A stretch of DNA of 64,000 bases from Dyadobacter chenhuakuii (lineage in GTDB: Bacteria; Bacteroidota; Bacteroidia; Cytophagales; Spirosomataceae). The notes beneath the pieces are model-generated. The model was not told the origin of the DNA. It searched no databases and worked only from the letters and a program-made list of their open reading frames with translations. Positions 15,705 through 23,188 of this stretch are shown here, piece by piece; positions within the stretch are counted from its first letter, which is position 1; the number at the start of each line of letters is the position of its first letter. The stretch spans positions 3,348,001 through 3,412,000 of the forward strand of contig NZ_CP098805.1 in assembly GCF_023821985.2 (NCBI RefSeq), given 5' to 3'. The translations under genes and the position numbers were made by a program.

Positions 15705-18700
15705 ATGAAATACAACGAGTATAAAAACCTGAGTTATCCGCAGATTGGAGACGAAGTCCTGAAATTCTGGAAAGACAAAAAGATATTTGAAGCGTCGGTT
15801 GAAACACGCGAAGGTGCACCTTCATTTACATTCTTCGAAGGCCCGCCTTCCGCGAATGGAACACCTGGTATTCACCACGTTATGGCGCGCTCGATCAAGG
15901 ATATCTTTTGCCGTTACAAGACATTGCAGGGTTTTCAGGTTAAAAGAAAAGGAGGCTGGGATACGCACGGACTGCCTGTGGAATTGCAGGTTGAGAAAGA
16001 GCTGGGCATTATCAAAGATGATATTGGAAAGACGATTTCCGTTGAAGATTACAACGAAAAATGCCGCCAGACCGTCATGAAATTTACAGATCAATGGAAT
16101 GACCTGACCGAAAAAATGGGTTACTGGGTTGATCTGGAAGATCCTTATATTACTTACAAAAGCGAATACATCGAGAGCCTTTGGAACCTGCTTAAAAAGC
16201 TCTACGACAAAGGTTTGCTATACAAAGGTTACACGATCCAACCTTATTCACCAGCCGCAGGAACCGGGCTTTCGTCTCACGAGCTGAACATGCCCGGGAC
16301 CTACAAAGATGTGAAGGACACGACCATTGTGGCCATGTTTAAGACAAAGGGCGCAAAAGCCGCGGAAGTTTTCGCAGACTTTTCTGAGTCCGATATCCGC
16401 ATCCTGGCCTGGACAACCACGCCCTGGACGCTTCCTGCAAACGCGGCATTGACAGTTGGCGGCAACATTACTTATGTTCTGGTAAAAACCTTTAACCCTT
16501 ACACACATGCGCCCGTCGCAGTGGTTTTGGCAAAGGACCTCATCTCAAAATATTTCTCTGATAAGGGCCGTGACGGCGACTTTGCAGGTTATGAAGCCAG
16601 TGACAAAAAGATTCTGCCCTGGACTATCCTGACAGAATTGAAAGGAAAAGATCTGGAAGGCATTGAATACGAGCAACTAATGCCCTATGTGCAGCCTAAG
16701 GTTGAGGCGTCTGCGAAACCCGCATTCCGCGTCATTCTGGGCGACTTCGTTACGACAGAGGACGGAACGGGCGTTGTGCATACATCTCCGACATTCGGTG
16801 CGGATGACTTCCGGGTGTCGCAAGCCAATGGCATTCCGGCCATTATGGTGAAAGACGAGACCGGCAAAGATGTGCCCATTGTGGACCGCCAGGGGCGTTT
16901 TGTAAAAGAGATCACAGATTACGCAGGCCGTTTCGTCAAGCCTGAATATTATTCCGAAGAAGAACAAAATGATCCGGAATTCAGGGCAACGGATGTCCTG
17001 ATAGCGATCAAGCTGAAAGAAGAAGGCAAGGCATTTAAAGTAGAAAAATACGAACACCCCTACCCACATTGCTGGCGTACGGATAAGCCGGTTTTATATT
17101 ATCCGCTGGACAGCTGGTTTATCAAAACCACAGCGATGAAAGACCGCCTGGTGGAGCTAAACAAAACCATCAACTGGAAGCCGGAAAGCACCGGAACGGG
17201 CCGTTTTGGCAACTGGCTGGAAAACCTGGTCGACTGGAACCTGTCCCGCTCCCGTTACTGGGGAACGCCCCTGCCGATCTGGCGCAACGAGCATGGTGAA
17301 GAAGTCTGCATCGGCTCGATTGAAGAACTGAAAGATCAGCTGGAAGAAGCATTGCTTTCGGAAAACCTGACAAGAGAACAGGCTGCTAAAAATTCGGAAT
17401 ATTTATTAAAGCTGGAAAACGGCGATTATGACCTGCACAGGCCATATGTAGATAACATTGTTTTGGTTTCGAAGAAGGGCCACATCATGCACCGCGAGCC
17501 GGATTTGATCGACGTTTGGTTTGATTCGGGCGCTATGCCTTACGCGCAATGGCATTATCCGTTTGAAAATAAAGAGATTTTCGAGCAAAGTTATCCGGCA
17601 GATTTCATCTCCGAAGGCGTGGATCAAACGCGCGGCTGGTTCTTTACCCTGCACGCCATCGCCGGGATGTTGTTTGATTCTGTTGCATTCAAGAATGTCG
17701 TTTCTACCGGTTTGGTTTTAGATAAAAATGGCAACAAAATGTCCAAGCGTCTTGGCAATGCGGTTGACCCATTTGCTACCCTGTCCAAATTCGGTCCTGA
17801 TGCTACGCGCTGGTATATGATCACCAATGCGGAACCCTGGGATAACCTTAAATTCAACATTGAAGGCATTGGTGAAGTGCAGCGTAAGTTTTTCGGAACA
17901 CTTGTAAACACTTACAATTTCTTCGCATTATATGCCAATCTGGACGGTTATGAATTCCATGAGACCGTTTCTGTGCCCATTGAAAAACGCACGGAACTGG
18001 ATCGCTGGATCTTATCAAAGCTGAATACATTGGTGAAGGAAGTTGGTGAGCAATTTGATGATTACAATCCTACCAAGGCCGGAAGACTTGTTCAGGATTT
18101 TGTAACCGATCAGCTTTCCAACTGGTATATCCGTCTCAACCGCCGCCGTTTCTGGAACCCGTCGCAGGATTCCGGTGAAGGTCTTACGGAAGACAAACAA
18201 GCCGCCTACGAAACTTTGCAGCATTGCCTGGTTACCGTTTCGCAGCTCATGTCGCCGATTGCTCCGTTTTTTGGAGAATGGTTATATAAAAACCTGACCG
18301 ACGGCGACCGCGCCGCTTCGATTGCCAATAATACGGGCCATCAATACGAATCTGTGCATCTGACTTACTGGCCTAAGATCGAAGCAGAATATGTTGATCT
18401 GGACCTGGAAGCCGCCATGGAACAAGCGCAAACGATCAGTTCACTGGTCCACTCCATCCGTAAGGGGCATAAGATCAAAGTACGCCAGCCGCTCTCTAAG
18501 ATTTTGATCCCTGTGCTGAATGATACTACAAAACGTCAGATTGAGCAGGTTAAGGCCATTATTTTGTCGGAGGTTAATGTCAAGAACATTGAATTCGTGC
18601 ATGATGACAGCGGCATATTGATCAAGAAGATCAAACCAAACTTCAAGACATTAGGACCGAAATTCGGCCCGAAAATGAAGGAAGTGGCAGCAGCAATCTC

Positions 18701-19151
18701 CGCAATGGACGAAGCAGCCATCAAGGAAATCGAGAAAAATGGTTCGATAACCCTAAACGGCGCATCATCACCCATCGAAATCGCCCTTACCGACGTGGAA
18801 ATCCACGCTGAGGACGTTCCAGGCTGGTTAGTAGCGAGCGAAGGCGGTCTGACAGTAGCGCTGGACGTTACGATCACAGACGAACTGCGTCTCGAAGGCA
18901 TAGCACGTGACTTCGTCAACCGCGTTCAAAACCTGCGGAAAGACAGTGGTTTCGATGTAACAGATAAAATAAAAATCACATTACAGGACAACGACCGCCT
19001 GCTGGCCAGCGCCGTAACCGCCAACAAAGATTACATCTGCCAGGAAGTGCAAGCCCTGGAACTGAACATCATCAACGACCTCAACGGCGAAGCCAACGAG
19101 ATTGAAATGGATGAGTTTTTGTTGAAAGTGAAGATTGAGGTTGTGTCCTGA
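15705..19151 (+). CDS. ileS: Isoleucyl-tRNA synthetase, type 2, with altered HIGH motif (GIHH)
   Basis: A 1148-residue class I synthetase that charges tRNA-Ile. The KMSKR loop is present as NKMSKRLGN. The CP1 editing domain (TTPWTLPAN) lies between the two halves of the Rossmann fold, followed by the anticodon-binding domain and a long C-terminal part, as in type 2 (eukaryote-like) IleRS. The first signature motif, normally HxGH after NGTP, reads G55-I-H-H here, with the first His and the Gly exchanged. This swap is known in some type 2 IleRSs and is associated with very high mupirocin resistance. The stop overlaps the next gene's start by one base (TGATG). Confidence 0.96.
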   Translation: MKYNEYKNLSYPQIGDEVLKFWKDKKIFEASVETREGAPSFTFFEGPPSANGTPGIHHVMARSIKDIFCRYKTLQGFQVKRKGGWDTHGLPVELQVEKELGIIKDDIGKTISVEDYNEKCRQTVMKFTDQWNDLTEKMGYWVDLEDPYITYKSEYIESLWNLLKKLYDKGLLYKGYTIQPYSPAAGTGLSSHELNMPGTYKDVKDTTIVAMFKTKGAKAAEVFADFSESDIRILAWTTTPWTLPANAALTVGGNITYVLVKTFNPYTHAPVAVVLAKDLISKYFSDKGRDGDFAGYEASDKKILPWTILTELKGKDLEGIEYEQLMPYVQPKVEASAKPAFRVILGDFVTTEDGTGVVHTSPTFGADDFRVSQANGIPAIMVKDETGKDVPIVDRQGRFVKEITDYAGRFVKPEYYSEEEQNDPEFRATDVLIAIKLKEEGKAFKVEKYEHPYPHCWRTDKPVLYYPLDSWFIKTTAMKDRLVELNKTINWKPESTGTGRFGNWLENLVDWNLSRSRYWGTPLPIWRNEHGEEVCIGSIEELKDQLEEALLSENLTREQAAKNSEYLLKLENGDYDLHRPYVDNIVLVSKKGHIMHREPDLIDVWFDSGAMPYAQWHYPFENKEIFEQSYPADFISEGVDQTRGWFFTLHAIAGMLFDSVAFKNVVSTGLVLDKNGNKMSKRLGNAVDPFATLSKFGPDATRWYMITNAEPWDNLKFNIEGIGEVQRKFFGTLVNTYNFFALYANLDGYEFHETVSVPIEKRTELDRWILSKLNTLVKEVGEQFDDYNPTKAGRLVQDFVTDQLSNWYIRLNRRRFWNPSQDSGEGLTEDKQAAYETLQHCLVTVSQLMSPIAPFFGEWLYKNLTDGDRAASIANNTGHQYESVHLTYWPKIEAEYVDLDLEAAMEQAQTISSLVHSIRKGHKIKVRQPLSKILIPVLNDTTKRQIEQVKAIILSEVNVKNIEFVHDDSGILIKKIKPNFKTLGPKFGPKMKEVAAAISAMDEAAIKEIEKNGSITLNGASSPIEIALTDVEIHAEDVPGWLVASEGGLTVALDVTITDELRLEGIARDFVNRVQNLRKDSGFDVTDKIKITLQDNDRLLASAVTANKDYICQEVQALELNIINDLNGEANEIEMDEFLLKVKIEVVS

Positions 19152-19600
19152 TGCAGTATCAGGCATATCCGTTCGTCCTGAACGAAGCGGAAACACACTA
19201 TAAATTTGAAAGCATCGGCAAGCGTGGAGTTATCGAAAAAGCGATTTCTTTCTCCAAACTAAGCATAGATATTTATAATCTTGCGTTATTGGATTTTGAT
19301 CCCGTGACGCAGAATTATATCGATGACTCTGTAACCGACAACGGCGATATGCCGGAAATAATGGCGACCGTTATAGCTGTCATTTTAAACTATTTGAATG
19401 AACACCCAGCGCGGCGCATCGTGCTGACTGGAAATTCCAAGTCAAGAAATCGGTTATATCAAATCGCAATCGGGAAAGTGTGGGAAGTTGTCCAGGAAGA
19501 TCTGCAAATTTTAGGTTTTAATGGCGTCGAATGGTTAACCTTTGAACCTAATGGATCTTTCGAAAGTTTTTTAATAGCACGGAAATTCTTAATTTCATGA
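19151..19600 (+). CDS. DUF6934 family protein
   Basis: A 149-residue soluble protein. The order of its motifs (Y-x-F-x-S-x-G-K-x-G near residue 20, L-x-D-F-D-P around 50, DNGDMPEIMATV, TGNSKSRNRLYQI, and a C-terminal FESFLIARK) matches DUF6934, a Bacteroidota family of unknown function. It begins inside the ileS stop codon (TGATG), but nothing suggests a role in charging tRNA. It is followed after 19 bases by a 56-residue ORF that looks like a regular partner, an arrangement reminiscent of toxin-antitoxin pairs; that reading is inference. Confidence 0.72.
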   Translation: MQYQAYPFVLNEAETHYKFESIGKRGVIEKAISFSKLSIDIYNLALLDFDPVTQNYIDDSVTDNGDMPEIMATVIAVILNYLNEHPARRIVLTGNSKSRNRLYQIAIGKVWEVVQEDLQILGFNGVEWLTFEPNGSFESFLIARKFLIS

Positions 19601-19619
19601 TAAACACTGGTTTGTGGCT

Positions 19620-19790
19620 ATGAAAGTTTTAGAGAAAAAGTATTTGGTTCCTTCCAATTTATCTCCAAAGATAACTGTTGATAATACCTTGCCGGACCTT
19701 TCGAATCACCCGGTTGTGTTGAAGAAAGCGGAAGGTGCCCGCAAACTTTTGCAAGAGCATCCTGTTCCGGAACATTTGTTGAAAAGATAA
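19620..19790 (+). CDS. Small protein partner of the DUF6934 gene (56 aa)
   Basis: A short frame from the ATG at 19620 to a TAA at 19788-19790. The product is charged and helical towards the C-terminus, with [24 protein letters not shown] at the end of the chain. It has no signal peptide or membrane segment. It sits between the DUF6934 gene (19-base gap) and the SDR gene (4-base gap), and the close packing on both sides supports it being translated. I do not recognise a domain. Its function is unknown; an antitoxin-like or accessory role beside DUF6934 is a guess. Confidence 0.6.
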   Translation: MKVLEKKYLVPSNLSPKITVDNTLPDLSNHPVVLKKAEGARKLLQEHPVPEHLLKR

Positions 19791-19794
19791 ATCA

Positions 19795-20574
19795 ATGCAG
19801 CTAGCCAACGCAACAGCTCTAATAACAGGCGGCGCTTCCGGGCTTGGGGAAGCAACGGCGCGTTTGTTTGCTGCATCGGGTGCTAATGTTGTTATTCTTG
19901 ATCTGAATGTTGCTGCCGGGGAAAAGCTTCAAGCTGAATTTTCTGATAAAATGAGATTTATAAAAGCTGATGTTTCCAGTGAAAGCGATGTGCAAAAAGC
20001 CGTTGATCTCACGCTGGAAACATTTGGTTTTATAAGCATTGTTGTCAACTGCGCTGGCATTGCTCCTGCCCGAAAAATCGTTGGCAAAGCAGATGGGATA
20101 TATGGCCCGCATTCCTTCCATCTTTTTGAAAAAACAATTAAAACAAACCTGATCGGCACATTCAATGTAATGCGACTGGCAGCGTTTGCGATGGAAAAGA
20201 ATGTGCCTAATGAAGAAGGTGAGCGCGGCGTGATCATTAATACGGCATCTGTTGCTGCCTATGACGGCCAGATGGGGCAAGTCGCCTACGCTGCCAGTAA
20301 AGGCGGCATTGTGAGTATGACTTTGCCTGTTGCCCGCGATCTTGCAAAGTCAGGCATCCGGGTTATGGCCATCGCGCCGGGGCTTTTTGAAACGCCATTA
20401 ATGCTAGGGCTGCCCGAAGAGGCGCGCGTTTCACTAGGGCAACAAATTCCATTTCCTTCCCGCTTAGGACGACCTTCTGAATACGCATTGCTTGCAAAAT
20501 CGATTGTGGAAAACCCCATGCTGAACGGAGAAGTAATCCGCTTGGATGGGGCGATTAGGATGAGCCCGAAATGA
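19795..20574 (+). CDS. SDR family, 3-hydroxyacyl-CoA dehydrogenase type 2-like
   Basis: A 259-residue SDR. The cofactor motif is [11 protein letters not shown], with LDLN after the second strand pointing to NAD, then NCAG, and the catalytic tyrosine in AYAASKGG. The insertion [28 protein letters not shown] and the end pattern [28 protein letters not shown] match the HSD17B10/type-2 3-hydroxyacyl-CoA dehydrogenase group, which oxidises 3-hydroxyacyl-CoA in beta-oxidation of fatty or branched acyl chains. No other beta-oxidation gene is in the window. It is closely packed with the small ORF upstream. Confidence 0.88.
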   Translation: MQLANATALITGGASGLGEATARLFAASGANVVILDLNVAAGEKLQAEFSDKMRFIKADVSSESDVQKAVDLTLETFGFISIVVNCAGIAPARKIVGKADGIYGPHSFHLFEKTIKTNLIGTFNVMRLAAFAMEKNVPNEEGERGVIINTASVAAYDGQMGQVAYAASKGGIVSMTLPVARDLAKSGIRVMAIAPGLFETPLMLGLPEEARVSLGQQIPFPSRLGRPSEYALLAKSIVENPMLNGEVIRLDGAIRMSPK

Positions 20575-20606
20575 GAGAGAAGCTGACATTCCTTGAAGGA
20601 AAATCT

Positions 20607-20966
20607 ATGTGGCGCTGGTTGCTTTTGGCACTGCTGCTGACCAGCATTGTCTCACATCATTTCGCTGAGCCGAAATCCATTTACAGGATCGAGGAAGTCA
20701 TTTCCAATGGATCCAGAGAAAGCCATCTTCGCAGAACCGGAACATTCTCGTATGCTTATAAAAGTACTGATAAGCAAAAGTGTTCTCCCAAAAGCCATTT
20801 ATTACAATTCAGACGCCTTTGCTTTCTTTCCAAATCACTGCAAATACATACAGCATTAGCAGTTTCCAATGCGCCCGACTTGCAACCGATCATAATGAAC
20901 TCGACCGGGCAGCATCTTAACGGCAGATCACAATCTTCCGAAGAACCATTCCCTTTCCATTCCTGA
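20607..20966 (+). CDS. Doubtful small exported protein
   Basis: An open frame whose frame reaches an ATG at 20571 overlapping the SDR stop. The ATG at 20607 has an AAGGAAA-type ribosome binding site nearby and gives WRWLLLALLLTSIVSHHFA, which resembles a signal peptide. The remaining 100 residues are rich in Ser, His and Arg and show no family resemblance or clear coding character. It may be a real small exported protein, a decayed gene or chance. No alternative frame in 20575-21040 looks better. Confidence 0.3.
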   Translation: MWRWLLLALLLTSIVSHHFAEPKSIYRIEEVISNGSRESHLRRTGTFSYAYKSTDKQKCSPKSHLLQFRRLCFLSKSLQIHTALAVSNAPDLQPIIMNSTGQHLNGRSQSSEEPFPFHS

Positions 20967-21048
20967 AACACAGCTGATTTTCATCAGTAGTAAATGCGCT
21001 CTTTCCTCAAAGGAATGAGCTGCTTTTCATTTATAATCAGACAATGGA

Positions 21049-21201
21049 ATGGAAAATGTATTACCAGCCATCAAAAAGTGGCTCAAAAGGCTTGCTATGG
21101 CCTATATGCTTGGCTTTGCCAACGCAATAAATCAAGAAGTCAAAACTGTGGACGACACTTTCTTCAATACCGAAGAAGTTGAGAAGGACAATAAGGGATA
21201 A
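21049..21201 (+). CDS. Small hypothetical protein (50 aa)
   Basis: A short frame from the ATG at 21049 to the TAA at 21199-21201. The first half is an amphipathic, basic helix (VLPAIKKWLKRLAMAYMLGF) and the second half is acidic and ends NTEEVEKDNKG. This looks more like a protein than the surrounding frames do, but there is no clear ribosome binding site and I know no family. It converges on the DeoR-family gene with an 8-base gap. Confidence 0.42.
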   Translation: MENVLPAIKKWLKRLAMAYMLGFANAINQEVKTVDDTFFNTEEVEKDNKG

Positions 21202-21209
21202 GCCTTAAC

Positions 21210-21959
21210 TTAAACCATCCGAATCCCGATATCAGTGTAAATTTTAAATTCCTCTTTGTCTGCCGGCTGATCGGTTACGATCATGGATAATTGTTCAGCC
21301 GGACAGACATAATGTGCTTCCGCAGTTGCGAGTTTCTCCACGGATGCGAGCGCAATTACTTCTTTTGAACATTCAATCATTGCCCTTTTTACTTCGCTTT
21401 CCTCATAATCCGGCCCGGTAACGCCCAGATGGGAGTGAATGCTGCATATCCCCAGCAGGCAAATGTCCGCGCGAAACTTTTTTATAAACTGAATGGTGTC
21501 GCTGCCAATGGTCACAAAGGAATTTTTCAACAGCCGTCCACCGGCAAACAGCACTTCAACATGCTCGTGTTCTTCGAGAATGGAAGCAATCGGGAAGCTG
21601 TTGGTAACAACCGTTAAACGAAGGTCTTTGGGAAACGACTTGGCGATCAGCAGCGCCGACGTCCCGCCATCGAAAATGACAAGCTGACCATCTTTCAGAA
21701 AATTCAAAGCCTTTTTTGCGATGATCTGTTTTTGCTCGTTATCATACAAAACCCTGTCTTTAAAATGATGAGGCCCGGGTGAATGCGGCACAGCCCCGCC
21801 TCTGACCGATTTCAGAAGCCCTTGATCTGCAAGTTCTTTGATATCTCTCCGAACCGTATCTTCCGAAACATTCAGCAGCGCACTCAGCCCCGGCAGATAC
21901 ACTTTCTGCTCACTGTTCAGCTGATTTAATATCACATGAAACCGTTCCTCTTTTAACAT
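21210..21959 (-). CDS. DeoR-family transcriptional regulator
   Basis: A 249-residue regulator. The N-terminal helix-turn-helix is typical (VYLPGLSALLNVSEDTVRRDIKELADQGLLKSVRGGAV), and the C-terminal DeoRC ligand domain contains FDGGTSALLIAK and the conserved VTNSFPIA and LFAGGRLLKNS. Such proteins usually sense a phosphorylated sugar. The ATG at 21959 is preferred over one at 21980 because it places LKEERFHVILNQL at the N-terminus. It diverges from a HAD-type nucleotidase gene across 113 bases that contain two TTGCA-type palindromes, so autoregulation and control of that gene are likely. Confidence 0.9.
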   Translation of the reverse strand: MLKEERFHVILNQLNSEQKVYLPGLSALLNVSEDTVRRDIKELADQGLLKSVRGGAVPHSPGPHHFKDRVLYDNEQKQIIAKKALNFLKDGQLVIFDGGTSALLIAKSFPKDLRLTVVTNSFPIASILEEHEHVEVLFAGGRLLKNSFVTIGSDTIQFIKKFRADICLLGICSIHSHLGVTGPDYEESEVKRAMIECSKEVIALASVEKLATAEAHYVCPAEQLSMIVTDQPADKEEFKIYTDIGIRMV

Positions 21960-21977
21960 TTTCGTTTCTGTTTTATG

Positions 21978-21985
21978 CAAAAATA
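21978..21985 (-). promoter_or_regulatory. Possible -7 element for the DeoR-family gene
   Basis: The minus strand reads TATTTTTG, matching TAnnTTTG, 19 bases before the chosen start codon. Confidence 0.4.
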
Positions 21986-22006
21986 TAAAATTTATAGAAA
22001 TAAAAT

Positions 22007-22020
22007 TGCAAAATATTGCA
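22007..22020. promoter_or_regulatory. TTGCA palindrome 1 between the DeoR-family and HAD genes
   Basis: TGCAA-AATA-TTGCA is a perfect 5-bp inverted repeat, in the middle of the divergent region. Confidence 0.45.
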
Positions 22021-22029
22021 GATAAAATT

Positions 22030-22037
22030 TACATTTG
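22030..22037 (+). promoter_or_regulatory. Bacteroidota-type -7 element for the HAD gene
   Basis: TACATTTG matches TAnnTTTG and lies 36 bases before the start codon; its last base is the first base of palindrome 2. Confidence 0.5.
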
Positions 22038-22054
22038 TTGCATAAAATTGCAAC
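22037..22054. promoter_or_regulatory. TTGCA palindrome 2 at the HAD gene transcript start
   Basis: GTTGCA-TAAAAT-TGCAAC is a perfect 6-bp inverted repeat placed over the expected transcript start. It shares its half-site with palindrome 1, so the DeoR-family protein is the obvious candidate to bind both. Confidence 0.5.
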
Positions 22055-22072
22055 TAAAAAGCACTGTTTATT

Positions 22073-22600
22073 ATGAGAAAGTCGATAGCCATTGACATGG
22101 ATAATGTCATCGTTGATATTGAAACAAACTGGATCAATTGGTATGAAAAGGAATTTGGTGTGAAAATCGAAAGGGAGGAATTGCTTGGAAAGCCCGAAGA
22201 CGAAGCTTTCCCGGACCCTGCTGCTGCGCTAAGCCTGATCTATAAAACCGGCTTTTTTCGACATGCACCGATTATCGAGGGAGCACAGGAAGCGCTTCTA
22301 AAATTGCAGGAACATTACGACATTTTCATCGTATCAGCCGCCATGGAATTCCCGAATTCCCTCCCCGAAAAATATGATTGGCTCAACGAACACTTCCCTT
22401 TCATCTCCTGGAAAAACATTGTTTTCTGCGGCGACAAAAGAATCATTGACACCGATTATCTCATCGACGACCATCTGAAAAACCTTGATTTTTGCAAAGG
22501 CACCCCAATCCTCTTCACCGCAAGCCATAATGTAAACGTCACCAAACACAAGCGTGTCAACAACTGGAACGAAGCGTTGGCGTTGCTGGGATTACATTGA
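22073..22600 (+). CDS. 5'(3')-deoxyribonucleotidase-like HAD phosphatase
   Basis: A 175-residue HAD-superfamily protein of the NT5C/YorS type. The catalytic Asp pair is in IAIDMDNVIVD at the N-terminus, the cap region is short (GKPEDEAFPD), and the late motif IDTDYLIDDHLKNL supplies the metal-binding acidic residues. Family members remove phosphate from (deoxy)nucleoside monophosphates. It diverges from the DeoR-family regulator and has a promoter with an overlapping palindrome, suggesting induction by a sugar phosphate, which would fit nucleoside turnover; the last point is inference. Confidence 0.85.
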   Translation: MRKSIAIDMDNVIVDIETNWINWYEKEFGVKIEREELLGKPEDEAFPDPAAALSLIYKTGFFRHAPIIEGAQEALLKLQEHYDIFIVSAAMEFPNSLPEKYDWLNEHFPFISWKNIVFCGDKRIIDTDYLIDDHLKNLDFCKGTPILFTASHNVNVTKHKRVNNWNEALALLGLH

Positions 22601-22612
22601 TACAAAACAAAC

Positions 22613-22942
22613 TCACTTGATAATATCTATAATGCTTTGGGTGAGCCTATTGATAAGGACGGAATTTATCATTCCGGCTTTGCGCACAATGATGTTTTTG
22701 TCAGCGGTGAAAATGCGGGCTGGCCTGATGTAGCTGTCAATCGGCAGCGAGCCGTTTGTAAAATCCTTCAAATTCAGTGGGATAGCATGATTATCTCTTG
22801 AATGTTGGGATGTTATCTGGCATAGTATAATGTCGTCACCGTCCAAATCAGCAATCACAACTGCTGGTCTCCGCTTGGAGCCAGACAGGTCTGAGAAAGG
22901 AAATGGGATAACTACAACCTCTCCTTTCAAATATTTTTCCAT
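22613..22942 (-). CDS. MazF/PemK-family toxin (type II toxin-antitoxin)
   Basis: A 109-residue protein with the PemK/MazF fold signature: YLKGEVVVIPFPFSDLSGSKRRPAVVIAD, then ILCQITSQ and a C-terminal helix. The family comprises sequence-specific endoribonucleases that cut mRNA and arrest growth. The FPFSDLSGSKRRPA loop holds the usual basic catalytic residue. The start overlaps the end of the upstream small gene by 16 bases, the typical order of antitoxin first, toxin second. The pair stands alone between the HAD gene and uvrB. Confidence 0.85.
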   Translation of the reverse strand: MEKYLKGEVVVIPFPFSDLSGSKRRPAVVIADLDGDDIILCQITSQHSRDNHAIPLNLKDFTNGSLPIDSYIRPARIFTADKNIIVRKAGMINSVLINRLTQSIIDIIK

Positions 22943-23145
22943 GCCTCATCTTCATCAGAAGTAAGCCAGTCCTTTGCCAACACATTTTGGCTGGCATAAT
23001 GTGTTAACGGCTTATCCTGAGCCAGAGAACCGTCGATCGCTTCATTAATGGTAAATGCAATCACTTCCACCTGCTTGCCAACGAAAGATTTAGGCAGCTG
23101 AATTGAAACGTCTTGATTATCCGGAACTAACAATGTTCTGACCAT
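22927..23145 (-). CDS. Putative antitoxin partner of the MazF-family toxin
   Basis: A 72-residue protein. The N-terminal half (RTLLVPDNQDVSIQLPKSFVGKQVEVIAF) looks like a short beta-stranded, AbrB-like swapped-hairpin domain, and the C-terminal half is acidic and probably unstructured, ending DWLTSDEDEAWKNI, as in antitoxins whose tails wrap the toxin. The gene overlaps the toxin start by 16 bases, so the two are cotranslated. I do not know an exact family name for it, and assignment rests on size, position and layout. Confidence 0.72.
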   Translation of the reverse strand: MVRTLLVPDNQDVSIQLPKSFVGKQVEVIAFTINEAIDGSLAQDKPLTHYASQNVLAKDWLTSDEDEAWKNI

Positions 23146-23188
23146 AGCATGTATATTTAAAACGCATTAAATATAGAAAATTATTAGA

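Noticed and set aside
20756-20971. 71-residue Cys-rich minus-strand frame
   Set aside because: No ribosome binding site or family; it is opposite another doubtful frame.
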